Part shown: in pieces, positions 9,975 through 18,600 of the stretch | How the letters are laid out: each line of letters begins with the position of its first letter | How positions within the stretch are numbered: position 1 is the first letter of the stretch | Assembly: GCA_027326105.1 (NCBI GenBank) | Contig: DAHWFB010000118.1 | Location: 1 to 56,911, forward strand | Direction of reading: 5' to 3' | From: Acetobacteraceae bacterium | GTDB taxonomy: Bacteria > Pseudomonadota > Alphaproteobacteria > Acetobacterales > Acetobacteraceae | Length of the DNA stretch: 56,911 nucleotides | Program-made: the position numbers and the translations under genes | The notes under the pieces: model-generated | Databases searched by the model: none | The model's input: only the letters and a program-made list of their open reading frames with translations | Told to the model about the DNA's origin: nothing

Positions 9975-11419
9975 TGCGCACCCTCCCCCGTCCGCCGCTC
10001 GCGCTGCTCGCCGTCCCGCTGCTCGCATCCCTGTTGCTCGCCGCACCGGGTGCGCCCGCGGCGCGTGCCGCCTCCTCCACCCCGGCGCCGCTGATCGCGG
10101 CTCCCCACGGGGTGCTGACGCTGCAGGCCGGGCAGGGGCGCGTGGTCGGGCTTTCCGCTGCCGCCGCCTCGGTCTTCGCCGCCGACCCCAAGGTGGCGCA
10201 GGTCCGCCCGGCGAGCCCGACGACGCTGTTCATCTTCGGCGTCGCCCCCGGGCGGACCACCGTCGCCGCGCTCGATTCTGCCGGCCACCCGCTCGCCCAG
10301 TATGACGTGGTGGTCAACGCTTCCGCCTACGGTGCGGACGCCGCCGCCGCCGAGATCGCCCGCATCGCCCCCGATGCCCATGTCCGGGTCGCCGCCACGC
10401 CACAGGGGCTGACCCTGTCGGGGACGGTGCCCACCGCCGAGGAGGCCTCGCGCATCCTCGCCGCGGTGCACGGCTACGCGGCACCCAAGCAGACGATCGT
10501 CGATCGCATGGTGGTGCTCGGCTCGGTCCAGGTCGATCTCAAGGTCAAGATCGCGGAGATGTCGCGCACGCTGGTGCGCGAACTCGGGGTGAACTGGAAC
10601 GCGCTCGGCAACATCGGCGTCTTCGGAAAAGAGATGGCGGGAGCCTCTCCTTTCACCTTCGCCGCGGCGAATGCGCTGCAATTCAATCCCGGCGCCGCGG
10701 CGACGGCGGGTCTGTCTCTGCTCAACTCGGTCAGCCCCGCCGGCGTCGCCAAGCCGAACAGCCTCGACAGCACGGTCAGCGCGCTCGCGCAGGACAATCT
10801 CGTCCGCCTGCTCGCCGAGCCGACGCTGACCGCGATGAGCGGCCAGACCGCGAGCTTCCTGGTCGGCGGCGAATTCGCCATCCCCATTCCCCAGCAGGGC
10901 GGCACCATCTCGGTGCAATACCAGCCCTACGGCGTGTCGCTCTCCTTCATCCCCACCGTGCTCTCGAACGGTGAGATCAACATCCGCGTCAAGCCGGAGG
11001 TGAGCGAACTCACCACCGTCGGCTCGGCCGCGATCTCGGCCAACGGCGTCGCCCCCGGCCTTTTCGTGCGCAAGGCGGAGACCACGGTCCAGCTCGGCTC
11101 GGGCCAGAGCTTCGCCATCGCCGGTCTTCTCCAGGACAGCGTCAGCCAGGGTGATTCCGGCCTGCCCGGGCTCGGCGATCTGCCCATCCTCGGTGCGCTC
11201 TTCCGCTCCGACAGCTTCCAGCGCCAGCAGTCCGAACTGGTCATCATCATCACCCCCTACATCGTCCGCCCGGTGAACAATGCCAAGCAGCTGCACGCGC
11301 CGACGGACGGCTACGTCGCTCCCTCGGACCTCGAGCGCATCCTTCTGCTCCGCCAGGAGGGCCGCAAGGCGCCGGCGGGCCCGACCATTCCCGGCGACGC
11401 CGGCTTCATCCTGCAGTGA
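9974..11419 (+). CDS. cpaC: Tad pilus secretin CpaC (RcpA)
   Basis: A 481-residue outer-membrane secretin that forms the exit pore of the pilus. It has a signal peptide (cleavage near residue 32, ARAAS), an N-terminal pilus-formation domain (about 40-115), a BON-like domain (about 120-190) and the C-terminal secretin barrel (about 240-435) with LLAEPTLTAMSGQTASFLVGGE and GLPGLGDLPILGALFRS. Length is normal. It is coupled to cpaB by TGATG. Confidence 0.95.
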   Translation: MRTLPRPPLALLAVPLLASLLLAAPGAPAARAASSTPAPLIAAPHGVLTLQAGQGRVVGLSAAAASVFAADPKVAQVRPASPTTLFIFGVAPGRTTVAALDSAGHPLAQYDVVVNASAYGADAAAAEIARIAPDAHVRVAATPQGLTLSGTVPTAEEASRILAAVHGYAAPKQTIVDRMVVLGSVQVDLKVKIAEMSRTLVRELGVNWNALGNIGVFGKEMAGASPFTFAAANALQFNPGAAATAGLSLLNSVSPAGVAKPNSLDSTVSALAQDNLVRLLAEPTLTAMSGQTASFLVGGEFAIPIPQQGGTISVQYQPYGVSLSFIPTVLSNGEINIRVKPEVSELTTVGSAAISANGVAPGLFVRKAETTVQLGSGQSFAIAGLLQDSVSQGDSGLPGLGDLPILGALFRSDSFQRQQSELVIIITPYIVRPVNNAKQLHAPTDGYVAPSDLERILLLRQEGRKAPAGPTIPGDAGFILQ

Positions 11420-11429
11420 GGCGAGAGCG

Positions 11430-11828
11430 ATGGAAAACCCGCGCGTGAACACCGCGACCGCCGATCGCAGGGGCCCGGCCCTCCGGCGGCGGCTCGGTCT
11501 CGCCGCCCTCGCCCTGCCGCTCGCCTTCGCGGGATGCCATTACATGGACCCGACGACCCGTCCCGGCATGTGGAAGCCCGACCAGGCGGTGCAGGAGAAT
11601 CTCGCCGCTCAGGTCGCCAACCCCGCCGATCTCGTCCGCGGCCATGGCAGCACCGGCACGCCGGCGGTGCTCGCCACCGCGCCGGTCGCGGTTCTGAACG
11701 CGGGCAAGCTGCCCGAGCTTCCCTCCGGCGTCGCCGCCTCCTCGGGGGCCGCCGCCGGCGGCTCGAGCAGCGCCGGCGGCGGCCCCGCCTCGGGTGGCAC
11801 CAGCGGCGGCAGCGGAGTGGTCAATTGA
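11430..11828 (+). CDS. short CpaD-like pilus lipoprotein
   Basis: A 132-residue predicted lipoprotein in the position where cpaD normally stands. A positively charged N-terminus and hydrophobic stretch lead to a lipobox (LAFAGC, Cys about residue 36). After it comes QENLAAQVANPADLV, which matches the C-terminal signature of CpaD lipoproteins, while the long central part of CpaD is absent. The tail (about 95-132) is a low-complexity Gly/Ser/Ala stretch. It may be a shortened pilotin-like partner of the secretin. Its stop is overlapped by the TTG start of cpaE. Confidence 0.72.
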   Translation: MENPRVNTATADRRGPALRRRLGLAALALPLAFAGCHYMDPTTRPGMWKPDQAVQENLAAQVANPADLVRGHGSTGTPAVLATAPVAVLNAGKLPELPSGVAASSGAAAGGSSSAGGGPASGGTSGGSGVVN

Positions 11829-13090
11829 GCCCCGACGACGGCCGCGCCACCGCCCCCGAGGCGCCGGTCGCCGAAAGCGGTCCCACCATCCGCCACGACC
11901 GGCCGCCCTTCCTCGCGGTGGTCTCGGACGCGGACAGCGAAACCATCCTGCGCGAAGGTCTCGCCGACGCGCTGCCCGGCACCCTCGACATCCGCCGCGG
12001 CAACATCCGCACCGCGATCGCGCTCCTGCACAAGCTCGCCACGCCGGAGACGCTGATCGTGGACATCAGCGGCGAGGAGCGTGCGCTCAACGCGCTCGGC
12101 GATCTTTCCGACGTGGTCGAGCCCGGCGTGCGCGTGCTGGTCATCGGCGAATTCGAGGACGTGAACTTCTACCGCCACGTCACCCGCGGCCTCGGCGCGC
12201 TGGAATATCTCTACAAGCCGCTGACCCGCGACATGGTGGCCCGCCACTTCGGCCCGCTGATCGCGCGCAAGGCGCCGGCGACGCAAGGGGTGCAGGGCGG
12301 GCGCGTGGTCGCGGTCATCGGTGCGCGCGGCGGCGTCGGCGCCTCCTCGGTCGCGGTCCATCTCGCCTGGCATTTCGGTGTCGAGGCACGTCGCCATACC
12401 GTGCTGCTCGACGCCGACGTCCATCAGGGCACCGCAGCACTGATGCTCGGTGCCAAGCCCTCGCCCGGCCTGCGCGTCGCCCTCGAAGCACCGAGCCGGG
12501 TGGACAGCCTGTTCGTCGAACGCGCCGCCCAGCCCGCCGCCGACCGGCTGCATGTGCTCGGCGCGGAGGAGAAGGTCCACGAGCCGCTCGCCTATTCCGC
12601 CGGCGCCGCTGCCAATCTCATCAACGCGCTCAAGAGTCGCTACAATTTCGTCATCATCGATCTGCCCTATTCGCCGCTGCCCTGGCATCGCGAGATGTTC
12701 GATCTGGTCAACCAGCGCATCCTCGTCACCGAACCCTCGGTGCATGCCATGCGCGACACGCTACGGCTGATGGCGCTGCCCAATGCCCCTTCCCAGCCGC
12801 GGCGCGCCATGATCGTGCTCAATCGCGCCGGCATCCCCGGTGGGCTCAAGTCCGCGCACGTCACCGAAGCGCTGAAGGCGAAACCCGACATCGAGATCCC
12901 CTACATCCCCCGCCTGGTCGGCCACGCCGCCAATCTCGGCACGCCCGGCCATGCCGCCAAGGGCCCGTTCCGCACCGCCATTCTTTCCATCGCGCGCGAG
13001 GTCGCCTTCCTCGGCAAGCCGCAGCACGGCGAGGAGTCCGGCGGCAAGAAGCGCAAGGCCGCACGCAAGCGCCTGTTCGGCATCTTCTGA
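11825..13090 (+). CDS. cpaE: CpaE/TadZ pilus localisation ATPase
   Basis: A 421-residue protein with an atypical receiver-like N-terminal domain (about 30-150) and a MinD/ParA-like domain (about 158-400). The P-loop region is GARGGVGASS (residues 166-175), the form usual in CpaE. It directs the Tad machine to its site in the cell. The best start is TTG at 11825: it overlaps the previous stop as TTGA and has GGAG about 8 bases upstream, and no ATG is available before the conserved region. Confidence 0.9.
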   Translation: MSPDDGRATAPEAPVAESGPTIRHDRPPFLAVVSDADSETILREGLADALPGTLDIRRGNIRTAIALLHKLATPETLIVDISGEERALNALGDLSDVVEPGVRVLVIGEFEDVNFYRHVTRGLGALEYLYKPLTRDMVARHFGPLIARKAPATQGVQGGRVVAVIGARGGVGASSVAVHLAWHFGVEARRHTVLLDADVHQGTAALMLGAKPSPGLRVALEAPSRVDSLFVERAAQPAADRLHVLGAEEKVHEPLAYSAGAAANLINALKSRYNFVIIDLPYSPLPWHREMFDLVNQRILVTEPSVHAMRDTLRLMALPNAPSQPRRAMIVLNRAGIPGGLKSAHVTEALKAKPDIEIPYIPRLVGHAANLGTPGHAAKGPFRTAILSIAREVAFLGKPQHGEESGGKKRKAARKRLFGIF

Positions 13091-13103
13091 AGGGGAAAGA
13101 CGG

Positions 13104-14486
13104 ATGAGCGAATTCGCCCTGCCCACCTTCGGACGCCGCCGCAACGAGCCCGTGCCACCGCCGCCCGCGCCGGTCGAGCCGCCCGCGCACCCGCCCGCGG
13201 TCACCGCCACGCCGCGCCAGGCCTCGGCCGCGCAACTCGCGGAACTGCGCAGCTTCTGCCTCCAGCGGATCGATCCCGCCACCATCAGCGCGCTCACTCC
13301 CGAGCGCCTCACCCTCGAACTCGAGCGGGTGATCGCCGAGATCGCGACCGAGCACCGCATCCAGCTCAACGCGCGCGAGCAGAAGGCGCTCGCCGGCGAA
13401 CTGGTGGACGACATGCTCGGCCTCGGCCCGCTCGAGGTGCTGCTGCGCGACGACCGCATCACCGACATCATGATCAACGGCCCGCATCGCATCTTCGTCG
13501 AGCGTGGCGGCAAGGTCACGCTCTCGGACGTGCAGTTCCGCGACGTGCCCCACCTCGTCAACGTCTGCCAGCGCATCGCCTCGGCGGTGGGACGGCGCAT
13601 CGACGAATCGAGCCCGCTGTGCGACGCCCGTCTCAAGGACGGCTCGCGCGTCAACATCGTCTTCATGCCGCTCGCGCTCGACGGTCCCTACGTCTCGATC
13701 CGCAAGTTCGCCAAGCGGAAAATCGACTTCGGGCGCCTCATCGAATTCGGCTCGCTGACGCCCCCGGTTGCGCGGATCCTCGAGATCGCTTCGGCGTGCC
13801 GGCTCAACGTCATCATCTCGGGCGGCACCGGCTCGGGCAAGACCACACTGATGAACGCCATGTCCCAGCTCATCGACCACGGCGAGCGCATCGTGACAGT
13901 CGAGGACGCGGCCGAACTCCAGCTCCAGCAGCCCCACGTGGTGCGGCTCGAGACGCGGCCCAACAATCTCGAAGGCAAAGGCGAAATCAACCAGCGCGAT
14001 CTCGTGCGCAACGCGCTGCGCATGCGCCCCGACCGCATCATCATCGGCGAGGTGCGCGGCTCGGAAGCCTTCGACATGCTACAGGCGATGAACACCGGCC
14101 ACGACGGCTCGATGTCGACCATCCACGCCAACACCACCCGCGACGCGGTCGCCCGCATCGAGAACATGGTGCAGATGGGCAACATGGGTCTGCCGGCGAA
14201 ATCCATCCGTACCCAGATCGTCAGCGCCGTCGATCTCATCGTCCAGGTCGAGCGCCAGCGCGACGGCGGCCGCCGCCTCACCCAGTTGACCGAGGTCGCC
14301 GGACTCGAAGGCGAGGTCGTCATCCTCAACGACATCTTCCAGCTCGAGATCGAGGGCGAGGGCGCCGACGGGCGTCTGCGCAGCCACTACAAGGTGAGCC
14401 GCGCCCGCCCCGCCTTCCACGAGCGGCTCTGCTATTTCGGACTCGACCGCGCCTGGGCCTCTGCCCTCGACCAGACCGAGGGCTGA
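13104..14486 (+). CDS. cpaF: CpaF/TadA secretion ATPase
   Basis: A 460-residue hexameric motor ATPase for pilus extension. It has a Pro-rich N-terminus, an N-terminal domain with DDRITDIMINGP (about residue 120), a Walker A GGTGSGKT (240-247) and Walker B/His-box region (RPDRIIIGEVRG, then GHDGSMSTIHAN). These are the marks of the TadA class of type II/IV secretion ATPases. ATG at 13104 follows a GGGGAAAG ribosome site. Confidence 0.96.
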   Translation: MSEFALPTFGRRRNEPVPPPPAPVEPPAHPPAVTATPRQASAAQLAELRSFCLQRIDPATISALTPERLTLELERVIAEIATEHRIQLNAREQKALAGELVDDMLGLGPLEVLLRDDRITDIMINGPHRIFVERGGKVTLSDVQFRDVPHLVNVCQRIASAVGRRIDESSPLCDARLKDGSRVNIVFMPLALDGPYVSIRKFAKRKIDFGRLIEFGSLTPPVARILEIASACRLNVIISGGTGSGKTTLMNAMSQLIDHGERIVTVEDAAELQLQQPHVVRLETRPNNLEGKGEINQRDLVRNALRMRPDRIIIGEVRGSEAFDMLQAMNTGHDGSMSTIHANTTRDAVARIENMVQMGNMGLPAKSIRTQIVSAVDLIVQVERQRDGGRRLTQLTEVAGLEGEVVILNDIFQLEIEGEGADGRLRSHYKVSRARPAFHERLCYFGLDRAWASALDQTEG

Positions 14487-14493
14487 GGCGGCG

Positions 14494-15459
14494 ATGACCC
14501 TCCATCTCGCCACCCTGCTGCTGCTCTCGCTGCTCGCCCTGCTCGGCCTCGCGCTCGGCGCCTACCTTCTGCTGCGCCTGCAGGCCGCCGAGCGGCAGAT
14601 CCGCAGCCGCCTCGCCGCCGCCCTGGCCACCCACAGCCCGCGCGGCGCCGAGGACCCGATGCTCCTGCGCATGCAGAAGCGCCAAAACGCCGCCGCCGCC
14701 TTCGGCTACCGCCTCGCCGGCTTCTTCGGCTTCGATCCCGCCTTCCCCGATCTGCATCCGCTGCCCTGGTATGCCATTCTCGCCATCGCGCTCGCGGTGG
14801 CGACGCTCGCCGGGGTGCTCCTCTCCGGCATCGTCGGCGAGGCCGGCTGGTTCGGCGTGCCCGTGCTCTGGCTCGTGCTCTGCCGCGGCTTCTACGGCTC
14901 CCGCCGCAACCGCCGGGCGCGGCGCCTCTTCAACCAGTTCCCCGACGCGCTCGGCATGATCGTGCGTGCGGTGCGGGTCGGCATTCCGGTGGTCGAGGGC
15001 ATCCGCCTCGTCGCCCGCGAAAGCCCCGAACCCACCGCGACCGAATTCTCCCGCGTCGCCGACCAGATGGCGATCGGCGTGCCCCTCGAGGAGGCGCTCA
15101 GGATCGCTGGCGCGCGCTCGGGCCTCGCCGAATACCGCTTCTTCGCCACCTCGCTCTCGCTGCAGAGCAAGGCCGGCGGCGGGCTTTCCGAAACGCTCGA
15201 GAATCTCGCCGATGTCATCCGCAAGCGGGTGGCGCTGCGCGCGCGCGGCTACGCGCTCGCCTCGGAGGCGCGCACCTCGGCCAACATCCTCGGTGCGCTG
15301 CCGATCGTTTCCGGCGGCGGCCTCGCGCTCCTCAACCCCGCCTATCTGGCGCAGCTCTTCACCACCTCGGGCGGGCAGAAGGTCCTCGCGACGGCGATCC
15401 TGATGCTCGGCGGCGGCATCTTCGTGATGCGCCACATCATCCAGAAAGCGCTGGCATGA
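14494..15459 (+). CDS. tadB: Tad inner-membrane platform protein TadB
   Basis: A 321-residue membrane protein with an N-terminal hydrophobic segment, a pair near residues 90-135, a GspF-like cytoplasmic domain (about 150-280, with ALGMIVRAVRVGIPVVEG) and a C-terminal helix. It forms the platform for the CpaF motor with TadC. The ATG follows cpaF by 7 bases and its stop overlaps tadC (ATGA). Confidence 0.92.
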   Translation: MTLHLATLLLLSLLALLGLALGAYLLLRLQAAERQIRSRLAAALATHSPRGAEDPMLLRMQKRQNAAAAFGYRLAGFFGFDPAFPDLHPLPWYAILAIALAVATLAGVLLSGIVGEAGWFGVPVLWLVLCRGFYGSRRNRRARRLFNQFPDALGMIVRAVRVGIPVVEGIRLVARESPEPTATEFSRVADQMAIGVPLEEALRIAGARSGLAEYRFFATSLSLQSKAGGGLSETLENLADVIRKRVALRARGYALASEARTSANILGALPIVSGGGLALLNPAYLAQLFTTSGGQKVLATAILMLGGGIFVMRHIIQKALA

Positions 15460-16397
15460 ACGCCGCTCTTCTGCTGTCCGCCGGCGGCGCCGGCATGCTG
15501 CTGCTGATGGGCGGAGCGGCGCTGCTGCTGCGCGAGCAGGCCCGCGCGCAGCGCCTGGCCGAACGCATCCGCACCGCCCAGCGCAGCGCGGGGCTCGACG
15601 TGCCGCTGCCCGAAGGCGCCCACGCCGGCCGCTTCCTCGCCCGCATGGTGGCCGGGCTCGGCACCACCATCGCCCGCAGCGGGCTGCTTTCGCGCAAGAC
15701 CCTCCGCGAATTGCAGGAGACGCTGAAGTCCGCCGGCTTCCGCGGCCCCAACGGGCTCGGCATGTTCGTCGGCAGCAAGCTGCTGCTCACCATCTTTCCG
15801 CCGCTCCTGGCCTACGGCCTGCTGCGCGACGTCGGCCTGCCGCCGCTCCTGCACAATGTGGTGAGCGCGGTCATCGGTGTCGTGGGCCTGCTCGGGCCCG
15901 ACTTCGTGGTGCGCTCGATCCGCAACGGTCATCTCAAGAAGGTCGAGGCCGGCCTGCCCGACGCGCTCGATCTCATGGTGATCTGCGCCGAGGCGGGGCT
16001 GGGGCTCGAGCCCGCGCTCACCCGGGTCGGCCAGGAGATCCTCTCCGCCAACGCCGCCATGTCGGAGGAGCTGATGACCACCGCGAACGAGATGCGGCTC
16101 AACGCCGACTATCGTTCGGCGCTGCTGAACATGGGCGCGCGGACCGGGATCGAGGGGATGAAGCGGCTCGGCGCCACCCTCACCCAGACCCTGCAATACG
16201 GCACCCCGCTCACCCGCGCGCTGCGCACCCTCTCGGCCGAGATGCGTCAGGAAATCATGACCCGCTTCGAAGAGAAGGCGGCGCGACTGCCGGTGCTGCT
16301 CACCGTGCCGATGATCCTCTTCATCCTGCCCTGCGAATTCCTCGTCGTCGGCGGCCCCGCCATCCTCAAGGTGGTCGCCGTGATCTCGCACCGATGA
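15456..16397 (+). CDS. tadC: Tad inner-membrane platform protein TadC
   Basis: A 313-residue partner of TadB with the same layout: N-terminal helix, two central hydrophobic segments (about 105-150), a GspF-like domain with LPDALDLMVICAEAGLGLE, and a C-terminal helix. It overlaps tadB by 4 bases. TadB and TadC adjacent in this order is the standard arrangement. Confidence 0.92.
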   Translation: MNAALLLSAGGAGMLLLMGGAALLLREQARAQRLAERIRTAQRSAGLDVPLPEGAHAGRFLARMVAGLGTTIARSGLLSRKTLRELQETLKSAGFRGPNGLGMFVGSKLLLTIFPPLLAYGLLRDVGLPPLLHNVVSAVIGVVGLLGPDFVVRSIRNGHLKKVEAGLPDALDLMVICAEAGLGLEPALTRVGQEILSANAAMSEELMTTANEMRLNADYRSALLNMGARTGIEGMKRLGATLTQTLQYGTPLTRALRTLSAEMRQEIMTRFEEKAARLPVLLTVPMILFILPCEFLVVGGPAILKVVAVISHR

Positions 16398-16440
16398 CCG
16401 TCCCGCCCCCGGCAACGCCGTCTCCGTGAACGAGGGAACC

Positions 16441-17658
16441 ATGCGCAAAACGCGCCTTTCCGTCCTGCTGCTCGCCCTTTCGCTCGGCGCCTGCGCGGGC
16501 CATCGCGCGCCGCTCGCGACCGGTCTCGGCGGCAACACGCTCAATGTCGCGGATGCGGCACTGGTCGGCGGCAACCCCGGGCTCGCCCTGCGCGTCGCCC
16601 AGGCGATCCTGCGGCGCGATCCGCGCAACCGCGCCGCCCTGGTGCGCGAGGGGGACGCGCTCTTCGCCCTCGGGCAGATCCCCGCCGCCGCCACCAGCTA
16701 CCGCGCCGCGCTGGCCCGCGCGCCGCACGACCCGGAGGCGGCGGTCGGGCTCGGCCGCTGCCTGCTCGGCTCCGATCCCCAGGCGGCGGCGGCGGAGTTC
16801 CGCATCGCGCTGGCCACCCGCCCGGAGGACGCCCGCGCCCTCGTCGATCTCGGCATCGCCTCCGACCTCCAGCTCGACCACAAGGGCGCGCAGATCGCCT
16901 ACCGCCGCGCGCTCGCCGCCGATCCCGGCAATCTCGCCGCCGAAACCAACCTCGGCCTCTCGCTCGCGCTCTCCGGCGATCCCGCCGGCGCGCTCACCCT
17001 GCTGCGCCCGATCGCCTCGGTGCCGGGGGCGAGTTCGCGGGTGCGCCAGGACTTTGCCGCCGCACTCGCCATCGCCGGGCACGGCGGGCAGGCGCGCCAG
17101 GTGCTCACCGGGCTGATGCCGCCCGAACAGATCGCGGTGGCGCTGGCCGGCTACGCCGCCCTCGCTCCGACCCCACCGCCCGGACCGGCCGCCCAGGCCG
17201 CGCCGGCGGTGGTCCCGGTGCCGGTCGTCCCGGTCAAGCCGGTGGCGCTCGCGGCGCTCGCTCCGCCCGCGGCCCCACCCGCGCCAACCGTTCCCGCGGT
17301 CCAGGCCGCCCCGGCCGCGCCGCCTCCTCCGGCCGCCTCCGCACCCGTCACCGCACCGGTCACCGCACCCGTCACCGCGTTGCGAGTGGCGGCGAGCGCG
17401 GACAGCTGGGTGCAGTTCCAGACCCGGAACGGAATTGTGGTTGCCGGGCGCCTGCTGCACGCCGGAGACAGCATGGCCGTCCCCGCGGGCGGTCCCTATT
17501 TCTTCACCGCGGGCGATGCCGGCGCGACCCGCCTGTCGGTCGACGGCAATTTGTCCGCCCCTCTCGGCACGCCCGGCGAGGTGCGCCACGCCTATTTCGA
17601 TCCCGCCGCCGTCGCCGCCCACGGCGCCGCGGCACTGGTGCCGTGGCCGCGTTCATAA
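16441..17658 (+). CDS. tadD: TadD-like TPR lipoprotein with RodZ-like C-terminal domain
   Basis: A 405-residue lipoprotein with signal peptide and lipobox LGAC (Cys18). Residues about 35-230 form tetratricopeptide repeats like TadD, the pilotin-like helper of the secretin. A long Pro/Ala linker (about 232-315) leads to an extra domain (about 318-400) with SWVQFQTRNG, RLLHAGDSMAVP, GDAGATRLSVDG and LGTPGEVR. This pattern matches the C-terminal beta domain of RodZ (DUF4115), which TadD proteins do not normally have. A GAGGG ribosome site supports ATG 16441. It ends the tad operon; no TadE/F/G minor pilins follow. Confidence 0.85.
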   Translation: MRKTRLSVLLLALSLGACAGHRAPLATGLGGNTLNVADAALVGGNPGLALRVAQAILRRDPRNRAALVREGDALFALGQIPAAATSYRAALARAPHDPEAAVGLGRCLLGSDPQAAAAEFRIALATRPEDARALVDLGIASDLQLDHKGAQIAYRRALAADPGNLAAETNLGLSLALSGDPAGALTLLRPIASVPGASSRVRQDFAAALAIAGHGGQARQVLTGLMPPEQIAVALAGYAALAPTPPPGPAAQAAPAVVPVPVVPVKPVALAALAPPAAPPAPTVPAVQAAPAAPPPPAASAPVTAPVTAPVTALRVAASADSWVQFQTRNGIVVAGRLLHAGDSMAVPAGGPYFFTAGDAGATRLSVDGNLSAPLGTPGEVRHAYFDPAAVAAHGAAALVPWPRS

Positions 17659-17680
17659 AGACATCAACATATCTTTATGA
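17653..17680. terminator. AT-rich inverted repeat between convergent genes
   Basis: TCATAAAGA (17653-17661) and TCTTTATGA (17672-17680) form a 9-bp perfect stem around a 10-base loop. The left arm contains the TAA stop of tadD and the right arm contains, on the other strand, the TAA stop of thpR. In this GC-rich context such an AT-rich palindrome stands out. It may act as a two-way transcription end or as a protein-binding site. Confidence 0.45.
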
Positions 17681-18226
17681 GGGTATGAACGTGCTCTCGA
17701 GCGCGTACTCGGCCTCGACGGTGTAGGTGGGGTGGAGCTTGCCCAGGTAGGAGCGGAACAGGGTGAAATGCCGGATCGCCGCTTCCGGGGTGCGGAAGAG
17801 ATTGTTGGCTTGCAGCCAGGCGGCGATCGTGGGGGTGAGCGGACTTTCGAGCCGGGCCAGGCTGACATGGGGGGAGAAGCGGCGGCGCTCGGCGGGCAGG
17901 CCGGCGCGCTGGAGGGCGGTTTCGATCTTGGCCTGGAGGCGGTCGAGCCCGGGGTGGCGGTCCACCCCGGCCCACAGGCTCGCGATGCGGCCGTTGCGCT
18001 CGAACACGCCGAGCCCGCCGAGGCGGAGTGGAAACCCGGGGACGCGCAGGGAGGCGAGAGCGAAATCCACCTCTTCGGCGCGATCCGGGGCCACCTCGCC
18101 GATGAAGCGGAGCGTGAGGTGGTAGTTCGCGGCCGGCACCCAGCGTACCGGCCCGAGGCCACGGCACAACAACGCCAACGGCTCGCGCATCTCCGACGGC
18201 AGGTCGAGCCCGACGAAGAGCCGCAT
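17675..18226 (-). CDS. thpR: RNA 2',3'-cyclic phosphodiesterase (LigT/2H family)
   Basis: A 183-residue cytoplasmic enzyme of the 2H phosphoesterase family with the two catalytic HxTx-type motifs: HLTL (His36) and HVSL (His120). The family opens 2',3'-cyclic phosphates on RNA ends. Length and the start MRLFVGLDLP are typical of ThpR. Its ATG overlaps the stop of the upstream gene by one base, so it is the last gene of a three-gene minus-strand operon with two exported proteins. Confidence 0.9.
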   Translation of the reverse strand: MRLFVGLDLPSEMREPLALLCRGLGPVRWVPAANYHLTLRFIGEVAPDRAEEVDFALASLRVPGFPLRLGGLGVFERNGRIASLWAGVDRHPGLDRLQAKIETALQRAGLPAERRRFSPHVSLARLESPLTPTIAAWLQANNLFRTPEAAIRHFTLFRSYLGKLHPTYTVEAEYALESTFIPS

Positions 18227-18600
18227 CAGCCGCCGAAGCAGTGGAGATTGGCCTCCGCCTCTGCCCGGTGCAGCCGCCGCATCTCGGTCTTGGCGACCGG
18301 GGTGACCTTGAACATGGCGCCGCGGATACCGAGGCCGCCCTGCTGCATGCTGACGATGGTGCTGGCGAGTTCGTAGTCGTGGTAGGTCATGTGGCGCGCG
18401 ATAGTGTCGATCTCGCAGGCGCAGCGGTCGAGGTAGAGGCGGGAGAAGCCGTTGGCGGCGAGGCAGCCGATGACGAAATCGGCCCGCGCCGCGGTCGGGT
18501 AGTCGTGGGGGCCGGCGGGTTTCGCCGCCGCACCGCGCGCACCGAACGCCGCCGCCGCGAGGAGAGCGACCACAAGGCCGATGCGGGAACGCGTTCTCAT
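18226..18600 (-). CDS. small exported protein of unknown function
   Basis: A 124-residue protein with a signal peptide (hydrophobic core about residues 7-25, cleavage near GAAA-KP). The mature part is about 98 residues and has four cysteines (46, 60, 62 and 121), including a CAC pair in DRCACEID, so disulfides or metal binding are possible. I do not recognise a characterised family. It overlaps the gene before it by 4 bases (ATGA) and thpR by one base, which supports it as a real coupled gene. Confidence 0.75.
   Translation of the reverse strand: MRTRSRIGLVVALLAAAAFGARGAAAKPAGPHDYPTAARADFVIGCLAANGFSRLYLDRCACEIDTIARHMTYHDYELASTIVSMQQGGLGIRGAMFKVTPVAKTEMRRLHRAEAEANLHCFGG

Noticed and set aside
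9323-11452. 709-codon open frame on the minus strand
   Set aside because: It is antisense to cpaB and cpaC, both clear by motifs; composition is that of a shadow frame.
17653-17680. Operator for a methionine-cycle ArsR-type regulator
   Set aside because: The half-sites recall such palindromes, but the 10-base centre and position at the 3' ends of two unrelated genes argue against it.
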